From CAWDDA01 sp963813345 (GTDB lineage Bacteria > Acidobacteriota > Blastocatellia > RBC074), in NCBI GenBank assembly GCA_963813345.1, contig CAWEYR010000028.1, forward strand, positions 469,161 through 533,160: a stretch of DNA of 64,000 bases, in the 5' to 3' direction. The position numbers were made by a program, and so were the translations under genes. Positions 54,992 to 62,850 of the stretch are shown here, piece after piece (the stretch's first letter is position 1; each line of letters opens with the position of its first letter). The notes below the pieces were generated by a model. The model was not told the DNA's origin. It did not search any database and saw nothing but the letters and a program-made list of their open reading frames with translations.

Positions 54992-55972
54992 ATGCTGAGA
55001 TCCTTTCTCGTTGGAATCAAAGATGCAACTCGCAACTGGCAGATGATTCTTCTGCTGCTCGTCGCGAGCTTCGTGATTGCGATCCCTGCGGCTGTTCCGG
55101 TGTTTCTTGTAATAGCGCTTACCTCGCGAGGAACTCTTGCGCCGAGCGCGCTGCTTGGAGACAAGATTCAAATTGGATGGCTGATAGATCTTTTCAACAG
55201 CCGGTTCGACGGCGCGTCACTCGCCAGCTCTGCCGCTGAAGTTGGTGTCCTGCTACTCATTGTTACGTTCTTCTACCTGCTTCTCAATGTGTTCTTTGCC
55301 GGTGGAATCATCGAAGTGCTGGCCCATCGGAACGGTGTCAAATTCTCACTGAGACGGTTCTGGGCCGGTGCCGGCGCAGGCTTTCCGCGTTTCTTTCGGC
55401 TCTGGATCTTTTCATCCATTCTCTACGCGATCGCAATCGGCGCTTTTGTCTTCATCATCATGATGATCATCGACGCGAGCGAAGAGTCGGCGCGCGAAAA
55501 ACCAGGTTCGGTCAAAGCATTGATTGCGCTATCTGTGCTGCTGCTCGTACTGATGATCATTAACATGGTTTTTGACTATGCTCGGATTGGAGCGGTGTTG
55601 AATCAACGGTACAGGATGCTGAGAGAGATTCTCCTTGCGTTCAAATTCTCTTTTCGGCATTTTCTTACGACTTTTGGACTCTATTTGATGATTGCACTGG
55701 CCGGCGGTGTTCTGTTTCTTCTTTTAACTGCAGGAAGAGCGGCAATCATTCAGAATTCATTGGTTGCGGCGTTTCTCGCTTTCGTGGTGGCTCAGATTGC
55801 AATAGCCGCACGCCTCTGGAATCGTATAGCGTTCTACGCTGCGCAGATCGATCTGTACGGCAAGCTTGGTCCTGAGACGGTAGCGGCCGCTCCGCAGCCC
55901 CAGTTCCCGAAACCCGAGTTCAGGGCAGCGAACTCGGACTGCAGAATCCATGGGTTGAATGCACCAAGGTGA
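54992..55972 (+). CDS. Polytopic membrane protein of unknown function
   Basis: Integral membrane protein of about 327 residues with at least five strongly hydrophobic helices: MILLLLVASFVIAIPAAVPV, LLLIVTFFYLLLNVFFAGGI, WIFSSILYAIAIGAFVFIIM, LIALSVLLLVLMIINMVFDY and FGLYLMIALAGGVLFLLLTA. No enzyme motif is recognised. A loop contains LAHRNGVKFSLRRFWAGAGA. It is intact and follows the M1 peptidase by 14 bp, so co-transcription is likely. The last residues (CRIHGLNAPR) are followed after a few bases by a type A-like palindrome whose left part may contribute to the end. I could not assign a family beyond a possible resemblance to DUF975-type proteins. Confidence 0.6.
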   Translation: MLRSFLVGIKDATRNWQMILLLLVASFVIAIPAAVPVFLVIALTSRGTLAPSALLGDKIQIGWLIDLFNSRFDGASLASSAAEVGVLLLIVTFFYLLLNVFFAGGIIEVLAHRNGVKFSLRRFWAGAGAGFPRFFRLWIFSSILYAIAIGAFVFIIMMIIDASEESAREKPGSVKALIALSVLLLVLMIINMVFDYARIGAVLNQRYRMLREILLAFKFSFRHFLTTFGLYLMIALAGGVLFLLLTAGRAAIIQNSLVAAFLAFVVAQIAIAARLWNRIAFYAAQIDLYGKLGPETVAAAPQPQFPKPEFRAANSDCRIHGLNAPR

Positions 55973-55976
55973 GCTT

Positions 55977-56027
55977 GAATTCAACCAGAATGAGTTTGAG
56001 TTCAAGCTTTAGCTTGTGGTTGAATTC
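55977..56027. repeat. Type A palindrome (short variant)
   Basis: GAATTCAACCA and TGGTTGAATTC form the outer arms, with TTGAGTTCAAGCTTTAGC as the type A word between. It lies 5 bp after the membrane protein stop and about 20 bp before the oxidoreductase start. Confidence 0.8.
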
Positions 56028-56047
56028 GAACCCGGTAAAGGAGTTCT

Positions 56048-57052
56048 ATGCAGACACCACAAATCAGGTTTTCAGTGATCGGACTCAATCACGGCCACAT
56101 TACTGGCCAGACTCGTGCAGTTATCCGAGGCGGTGGAGAGCTTGTCGCAGTCTATGCCAAAGAACCGGATCTGCTCGCAGGCTTTCTCAAGACGTTTCCT
56201 CAGGCTAAAGCAGCGCGCAGTGAACAGGAGATACTCGAAGACAAATCGATCCACCTGGTCGTGAGCGCATCGATTCCGATCGAGCGCGCGCCGCTCGGGA
56301 TTCGCGTCATGCGTCATGGCAAGGACTTCATGGTAGACAAGCCAGGCGTTATTACGCTCGAGCAACTAGCCGAAGCGCGGAAGGCGCAGGAACAGACACA
56401 TCGCATCTATTCGATAATGTACAGCGAGCGCCTCGAAAATCGGGCGACGGTTCGTGCGGGAGAACTGGTGAAAGCAGGCGCTATTGGAAAGGTCATTCAA
56501 ACCGTAGGGCTCGGTCCGCACCGGCTGAATGCCGCTACGCGACCCGCCTGGTTCTTCGAGCGCGACAAGTATGGCGGGATAATCTGTGATATCGCGTCGC
56601 ATCAGTTCGATCAGTTTCTATACTTCACCGGTTCAACAAAAGCTGAGGTGCTCGCATCACAGGCGGGCAATGTCCATCACCCGCAGTATCCGGGACTTGA
56701 AGATTTCGGCGATGCGATGCTCCGTGGGAACGGAGGCTCAGGCTACATTCGCGTTGACTGGTTTACTCCGGACGGGTTGCCGACATGGGGAGACGGAAGG
56801 CTCACCATCCTCGGAACGGATGGCTATATCGAGCTGCGCAAAAACGTCGATATCGCCGGGCGCGCTGGAGGAGACCATCTTTTCCTGGTCGACAAAAAGG
56901 GTGTGCAGTACATCGAGTCCAAAGACGTCAAGCTGCCCTACGGTGAACAACTTGTGAACGACATCGTCAATCGAACTGAAACCGCGATGCCTCAGACTCA
57001 CTGTTTCCTTGCAACAGAACTTACGCTGAGGGCGCAAAAACAAGCCGTCTAA
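56048..57052 (+). CDS. Gfo/Idh/MocA-family oxidoreductase
   Basis: NAD(P)-dependent dehydrogenase of 334 residues acting on sugars or cyclitols. The N-terminal Rossmann domain has RFSVIGLNHGHITGQTRAVI in place of the usual GxGxxG, so the glycine motif is altered to GLNHGH, which occurs in some GFO members. Later blocks are GKDFMVDKPGVITLEQLAEA (the conserved EKP-type loop, here DKP) and GGIICDIASHQFDQFLYFTG, which carries the conserved DxxxH catalytic region, and GSGYIRVDWFTPDGLPTWGDG. It has no signal peptide. The gene is convergent with the PQQ dehydrogenase, with stops 20 bp apart. With the isomerase and DUF1501 genes nearby it suggests sugar metabolism, but not an operon. Confidence 0.88.
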   Translation: MQTPQIRFSVIGLNHGHITGQTRAVIRGGGELVAVYAKEPDLLAGFLKTFPQAKAARSEQEILEDKSIHLVVSASIPIERAPLGIRVMRHGKDFMVDKPGVITLEQLAEARKAQEQTHRIYSIMYSERLENRATVRAGELVKAGAIGKVIQTVGLGPHRLNAATRPAWFFERDKYGGIICDIASHQFDQFLYFTGSTKAEVLASQAGNVHHPQYPGLEDFGDAMLRGNGGSGYIRVDWFTPDGLPTWGDGRLTILGTDGYIELRKNVDIAGRAGGDHLFLVDKKGVQYIESKDVKLPYGEQLVNDIVNRTETAMPQTHCFLATELTLRAQKQAV

Positions 57053-57072
57053 AGTACGGGAGCTTAGCTTTA

Positions 57073-59206
57073 TTACCGTTCCGGAAGCGCGAAATGCGAC
57101 GATGCTGCCTCCCGAGGGTGCACCCCACTTGCCACCCCCGGCAGTAATCACTACAAACTGGCGCCCGTTAATTTCGTAGGTCGCAGGAGTTGCATTACCC
57201 GCGGCTGGCAGCGTCGTCTCCCACAACAGCTTGCCATTCGTCTTGTCAAAGGCGCGAAACTTTTTGTCGTAGTTAGTCGCACCTATGAAAAGGAGACCGT
57301 TCGACGTAACGACGGCTCCGCCGTAATTCTCGCTGCCGGTATTTTCAGGAAGCCCGGGATGCGAGCCAAACGGAATCTGCCAGAGCAGCTTGCCGCGATT
57401 CAAATCAATTGCATTAAGAGTGCCCCAGGGAGGAGCGACGGCCGGGTAGCCTTCATGATCAACAAACCGAACGTATCCATCGAGCGTGTATTTGAGATAC
57501 TATAGGTGATGGCTTCGATGCTGGAGCCGTCAAAGTGACGCTTTCACGTCTCGCGACATACCGTGCAATCGCCGAGATTGCTTCGTCACTCAGCGACGAT
57601 CCGAAGCCGGGCATTCGACCGACTCCTTTACGAATCACTGTCTGAAGCTCTCCCTCGCTACGTTTCAAACCGACGAGTGCGGGAAATTCCGGCGGAGTGC
57701 CCTTCATGTCTCGTCCGTGACAGCTTGCGCAGTTCGAGACGTAAACGCTCTCGCTCGTCGTGGTCGTGGACTGTGCTCTTTGACGGCGCTCGATCAGTTT
57801 GACAATGAAAGCCATTTCGTTCGAGTTGACATAGAGGATTCCAGTCTCCGGATCGAATGCCGCACCTCCCCATTCCCCTCCACCATCAAGGCCCGGAAAG
57901 ACCACGGTTCCTTCGAAGCTGGGTGGCTCAAACTGACCATTACTCCGAAGCTTTCTGAACTTCTCGACAACGCCAGCGCGCGCCGCGGGAGTCCGGTTCG
58001 TCAGATCCGCTTCTGTAAGCCTCTGTCTTGCGAATGGAGGAGGCTCGAGCGGAAAGGGCTGGGTCCCCGCTAGTAACTCGCCTTCAATCGTGCTTTGAGG
58101 CACCTTGCGATACTCGATCGGGAAGAGAGACTTCCCTGTCTCTCGATCAAATACGAAAACGTGGCCCGACTTTGTAATCTGCGCAACGGCATCGATTGTT
58201 CTGCCGTTCCTGCGCAACGTCACGAGACTCGGTGCAGTCGGAAGATCGCGATCCCAGACATCGTGTTTGATGAACTGAAAATGCCACACGCGCTTGCCGG
58301 TCGCAGCATCAAGGCAAAGAAGAGAGTTCGCAAAGAGATTGTCTCCGTGTCGATTGGCGCCATAAAAATCAAACGCGGCAGAACCTGTCGGCGCGAAAAC
58401 GAGGCCACGCCGCTCGTCTACGGCCATGCCTCCCCAGTTGTTCGCTGCGCCGATGTACTGCCACGCATCCTTTGGCCACGTCTCGTAACCGAACTCACCT
58501 GGATTTGGGATCGTGCGAAATATCCATCTGATCTTTCCCGTTCGGAGATCATATGCGCGAATGTGTCCGGGAGCCGCGGGAAGGCCCTCACTGACGATGC
58601 TGCCGAGAATCAGAAGGTCCTTGAAGATCACGCCCGGAGTGCTCGCGCTCACGGGTGTATTGCTGACATCGCGACCGAGGCCTTCGCGAAGGTCTACGCG
58701 GCCATTCGTGCCAAACTCTTTATCCGGAACTCCAGTCCTCGCATCGAGAGAATATAGATATTGGCGAAACGCGAAATAAACGCGCCGTTCATTTCCGTTC
58801 TCCCACACTGTCACGCCGCGATTGCGCATCTTGCCTTTGACTGGAGCATCAGGTTGCATCTGAACAGGGTCGAAGCTCCACTTAAGAGCGCCCGTTGCTG
58901 CATCAAGCGCAATCACTTTGAGTTTCGGCGATGTGAAGTAGACCATCCGTCAACTATTACCGGATTGCACTGCATCTCCGAACCGGGGAAAGCATCGCCA
59001 GTATCGTAACTCCAGGCCACGTTCGAGTTGGGTGACATTATTGCGATTAATCTGACTGAGGGTTCGAATAATGGATGTTGTCAGGGCCGCCGCCATAACA
59101 CCTTCCACTCGCGATACTGCGGGGCGAAAAGAGGAATTCCGGCAGGTAGAAGAAGAAACAGAATGACAAAGAGCGGTCCGGTATTGTGTAAATTCTGAAG
59201 AGGCAT
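57073..59206 (-). CDS. PQQ-dependent dehydrogenase with internal haem-c domain (several frameshifts)
   Basis: Quinoprotein alcohol/glucose-type dehydrogenase of about 710 residues joined. ATG 59206 starts a leader (PLFVILFLLLPAGIPLFAPQ). Propeller segments are YREWKV near the N-terminus, then SYDTGDAFPGSEMQCNP, SPKLKVIALDAATGALKWSF, ENGNERRVYFAFRQYLYSLD, YIGAANNWGGMAVDERRGLV and FQFIKHDVWDRDLPTAPSLV. A c-type haem motif CASCH is in YVSNCASCHGRDMKG, followed by GVGRMPGFGSSLSDEAI, and then more propeller: GKLLWQIPFGSHPGLPEN, GGAVVTSNGLLFIGATNYD and VITAGGGKWGAPSGGS. A frame change at the very end gives ALPER and a stop at 57073. Thus a cytochrome domain interrupts the propeller. Indels occur near 59100, 58980, 58945, 57470 and 57110. 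It probably oxidises alcohols or sugars in the periplasm. Confidence 0.8.
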
Positions 59207-59222
59207 TGGTGCCCTATTGCCG

Positions 59223-59407
59223 TGTCGCTGAAGGCGACAAATTCAATAGCCGGTGGCAACGCCACCGGTTTGAAAAAACGTCGTGTTTCCCGACCCTGAA
59301 AAGGTCGGATGTGCTGTGATATGCGACCCTTTCAGGGTCGGATCGCTCTTCGCTTGGGAGTCCGGTGGCGTTGCCACCGGCTATTGGATTTGTCGCTTTC
59401 AGCGACA
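59223..59407. repeat. Type F palindrome with nested hairpins
   Basis: Outer arms TGTCGCTGAAGGCGACAAATT and AATCC-AATTTGTCGCTTTCAGCGACA-type complement; second arms AGCCGGTGGCAACGCCACCGG and CCGGTGGCGTTGCCACCGGCT; inner hairpin words ACCCTGAAAAGGTCGG and CCCTTTCAGGGTCGG. It lies between the PQQ dehydrogenase start and the cupin stop, and overlaps the last 9 bp of the cupin gene. Confidence 0.93.
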
Positions 59408-59770
59408 TCGGTTTAAGTGTTCTAGCCTCTGCCATAAGTCGTCCTCGAGACGAACTATGTCGTCTTCTCCAAAGTAGTCTCCTCGTTGCACCTCTACAAA
59501 CACGAGAGGCTGCTCACCCGGGTTTTGAACGCGATGAGCTGCACCGATCGGGATATCGATCGCCTCGCCAGCGATCAAGTCGATTTCACGTCCATCAAGT
59601 GTTACGCGAGCTTGCCCTGTAACCACGTACCAGTGCTCGGCGCGCCGCGCGTGTTTCTGATAGCTCAGACGTTTTCCGGGTTTCACTTCAAGTCGCTTTA
59701 CCTTGAACCCCGCGCCTTCATCAAGAACCGTAAAGCTTCCCCATGGCCGTTCATCAAATACTTCATTCAT
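59399..59770 (-). CDS. Cupin-domain phosphomannose isomerase type II-like protein
   Basis: Single cupin of 123 residues like the C-terminal domain of type II phosphomannose isomerases (the ManC/CpsB C-terminal part). Motifs: FDERPWGSFTVLDEGAGFKV at the start, VKPGKRLSYQKHARRAEHWYVV carries the HxH metal ligands and Glu, GQARVTLDGREIDLIAGEAI and DIPIGAAHRVQNPGEQPLVFVEVQ carry the remaining histidine. The start at 59770 has GGAGG upstream. It has no nucleotidyltransferase domain, so it is a stand-alone isomerase or a regulatory cupin. The stop (TGA in CGATGTCGCTGA) is inside the type F palindrome, which supplies the last three residues. It follows the acyl-CoA ligase gene by 22 bp. Confidence 0.88.
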   Translation of the reverse strand: MNEVFDERPWGSFTVLDEGAGFKVKRLEVKPGKRLSYQKHARRAEHWYVVTGQARVTLDGREIDLIAGEAIDIPIGAAHRVQNPGEQPLVFVEVQRGDYFGEDDIVRLEDDLWQRLEHLNRCR

Positions 59771-59792
59771 CGGAACTTCCTCCTTTACTCCT

Positions 59793-61446
59793 TTACTCCT
59801 TTGTTCTTTTCTCCTCCATTTCGCGGAGCTCGCGACGCAGTACCTTGCCGACTGCGCTCTTTGGCAGACTCTCGACAATGTCGACCTGGCTCGGAACCTT
59901 GTACTTCGCCATTCGCTCGCGACAGAAGTCAACAATCGCTTCAGTGCTCGCCTTCTCTCCCGATTTCAGAACTACAAAAGCCTTGACTGCTTCTCCTCGA
60001 TAGGCGTCAGGTACTCCGATCACCGCCGCTTCAACGATAGCCGGATGGTGAAGAGGACATCCTCGACCTCGTTCGGGTAAACGTTGAACCCGCTGACTAT
60101 GATCATATCTTTCTTGCGTTGAACGATATAGAAGAACCCGTCCTCGTCCATTCGGGCCACGTCGCCGGTGTAGAGCCAGCCTTCCCGCAGCGCGATCTCA
60201 GTTTCGAGTGGCTTGTTCCAGTAACCCTTCATTACCTGTGGTCCGCGTATGCACAACTCACCGTCCTCGCCTGCTGGTACCTCCGTCAGACCGGTTTCGA
60301 GGTCTACAATCTTGCACTCTGTGCCCGGTATCGGCAGGCCGATGCTTCCGGGTTTGCGTTTTGACAGTGTAGGTGTCGAATGAGTCACGGGAGAGGCCTC
60401 GGTCAGGCCGTATCCTTCGTAAAGCATCGTTCCCGTCATCGATTCAAACTTCTCGAGAACATCGACCGGAAGCGGCGCAGAGCCGCTGTTATACCTGCGC
60501 ACGCGATCAAGACCGCTTGCTTTGGCCTCGGGATGATTGAGCATCGAAATGTAGAGTGTCGGCACGCCGGGAAAGAACGTCGGCTGATAATGCTTGATAG
60601 CTCCGAGCAGCATGTCGACGTCGAACTTCGGAATCATTATTTGAAGCGCACCGTTCCACGCCCCAACCAGCATCCCTACCGTCTGCCCGTAGATGTGGAA
60701 GTATGGAATCACGAGCAAATATCTTTCGTTGCCGCGGTCTGTCACGCCTTCGGCCCAGACAGCTGTCTGAATTGCATTCGAGAAGAGGTTGTAATGAGTG
60801 AGCATCGCTCCCTTGGGGACGCCGGTTGTCCCGCCAGTGTACTGAAGGACAGCGATATCATTCTCCGGGTCGATTTCTACCCTTGTGTGCTCCGCCTGCT
60901 CGACCGATCTGAGCAGAGCTGAGAACGAAAGCGTGCCCTCGGGCGGGCCGGCGGCAGGGTTCGCAGATTGTGCTGAATAGTCGGCGATGCTTGTAGTAAT
61001 GACATTCTCGATACTTGAATTGGGCTTCACGCCGAGCGCGAGCGGTGCAAGCACATCGAGAGTGATGATTACCTTGAGACCAGCGTCCTGAGCGACCAGA
61101 TCGACTTCACGAAGCGTGTATGTAGGGTTTATGTTGGTAACGATCGCGCCCAACTTTACGATGGCAAAAAAGCTGATGACATATTGCGGCGAGTTCGGAA
61201 CATGATTCCGACTCGATCGCCTTTGACAATACCCAGGCGCGAAAGCGCAGTCGCGAATCGATCGACCTGATCTTTCAGTTCGCGAAAAGTCAGCTGAGCT
61301 CCGAGAAACGCCGTCGCCGGCCGATCGCCGTAGAGTCCGGTTGCCAGCTGCAGAATGCGGTAAAGCGGTTGTTTAGGGTAGGTGGTTTCTGCATTCACCC
61401 AGAAGTCATAGTTCTTGAGCCATGGTTTCTCAGAATAACTACTCAT
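59793..61446 (-). CDS. Long-chain acyl-CoA synthetase (AMP-binding), two frameshifts
   Basis: Acyl-adenylate-forming ligase of about 550 residues joined. ATG 61446 has GGAGG before it (MSSYSEKPWLKNYDFWV). Indels near 61170 and 60020 break the frame. The ATP-binding P-loop is QYTGGTTGVPKGAMLTHYN; further motifs are LLVIPYFHIYGQTVGMLVG, MLYEGYGLTEASPVTHSTP, GELCIRGPQVMKGYWNKP and WLYTGDVARMDEDGFFYIVQRKKDMIIVSG; after the second indel GVPDAYRGEAVKAFVVLKSG and LPKSAVGKVLRRELRE, the last with the catalytic lysine motif. Activates fatty acids for beta-oxidation or lipid synthesis. It is divergent from the GAF-like gene. Confidence 0.88.
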
Positions 61447-61571
61447 CAATTCCTCCGAAAGAACCTTTGCGCAAAAGGTGTTGTTCAGGGATTGTGCGAT
61501 TGGCCGGTAGATTTGGCAAGACTTGGCGTCAAACAGGTTCTTAACTATCATTAACGACAGGAGAATTCCAC

Positions 61572-62715
61572 GTGCCTGACTCGAACGAACCGCACTTGCA
61601 ACTCGCCGAAGAAGAATTGCGCGAACGGCTCAAGAGGATGTTCTCTAATCGAGCTGAACCGCTGGCATCGGAGCTGACAACACTCCAATCAACTCTCAAC
61701 GACATTTGTGAGCGTCTGGTGATGCAAGCACGGTCTCCAGTCGACGATGAAATCGACGAAGTTGCGAATCAGGTTAAACAGACTCTCGCCGATGCCGACG
61801 CTTCTCATCAGACAGTTGCGAATGAGCTTCGAGAGCAGATCGCAGCGCGCGATTCTCAGCTCAGCGCGCAATATGAACTTCTCGAGCAGACTACTGCCCG
61901 CACCGCAGATATTACCGCGATCAATGAAGCCATCGCAGACATCGAACGGCAACAGACACAGGCAGATATTCTGACAGCCCTGCTTGAGAATACGGCCAGA
62001 TTCGCGAGCCGGGCAGAAATCTTTGTCCTCCGTAATGACGAGCTCACGAACTGGAGGTCGCGAGGTTTTGATGATCCCGGTCAGGCTACTGCCGCGCTCC
62101 ACGACGTAGTCCGCTCGCAAGAACCGGCCACGACAACGACAGAAGACGGAAAGGACAATGTAGCGATTCCGCTCCTTGTCCGCGATAAGGCCGTTGCCGT
62201 GCTCTTTGCCGACAATGAGCCGTCAGGAAAGATCGAAGCGCGCCCACTCGAAGTATTGATGCGTGTGACTGGAATGGCTATTGAGCGCCTTGCAATGCGT
62301 CGTGAAATCGAAGCCGCAACTGACGGCAATCCTCAGTATTTTGCTGCGGCTTATCCGCAGAGACCATTCGTACGACGTTCCGCCAACAGATACATCTCCA
62401 CTTCCGATGCCGCTTTTTGAAGCTGTGTCTCAACGCGAGATGACCGATGAAGAGAAGGCAGCAGCGCATTCCAACGCAAGGCGGTTCGCGCGATTTCTAA
62501 TCACAGAGATAAAGGTCTACAACTCTTCCAGGGTTATCGAGGGCACGCGCAGGCTGGACCTTTACGATCGACTCAAGGATGAGATCGAAGTACGACGAGA
62601 TGTATACAATCGCCACGTTGATCCAAAGATCACCAACGAGTTCGATTACTTCAATGAGGAGCTCGTGAAAATCCTCGCTGACGGCGACGAAAAAAGACTT
62701 GGAAGAAGGTACTGA
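61572..62715 (+). CDS. Coiled-coil protein with a GAF-like domain (one frameshift)
   Basis: About 380 residues joined; not clearly recognised. GTG 61572 follows AGGAG. N-terminal coiled-coil region: LAEEELRERLKRMFSNRAEP, LTTLQSTLNDICERLVMQA and VANELREQIAARDSQLSAQY. Then a domain with AIADIERQQTQADILTALLE, RAEIFVLRNDELTNWRSRGF and NVAIPLLVRDKAVAVLFADNE, reading like a GAF domain's strands (a typical VPLxxxGxxxGVLxL run). An indel near 62350 leads to TDEEKAAAHSNARRFARFLI then VYNSSRVIEGTRRLDLYDRL and RRDVYNRHVDPKITNEFDYF, an alpha-helical tail. No output domain is seen. It is probably cytoplasmic. A short palindrome begins right after its stop. Confidence 0.6.
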
Positions 62716-62840
62716 GTGCTGGGTGTGGTGCTGGGCGCTGAGCATGGTTGAGTTCAAGCTTTAGCTTGCGGTGCATTATCAAGCCTATTCTAAGCTGCTG
62801 AAGGAAGACTCGCAAGCTCAGAAGCTTAGCCCAGAACTCA
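62716..62840. repeat. Degenerate composite palindrome with type A word
   Basis: Starts with TGCTGGGTGTGGTGCTGGGC words directly after the stop, followed by GTTGAGTTCAAGCTTTAGCT. The right half is poorly matched (AAGCTCAGAAGCTTAGCCCAG). It resembles the palindrome at 45761 in its outer words and is probably a decayed copy. Confidence 0.55.
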
Positions 62841-62850
62841 CATTTACTAC

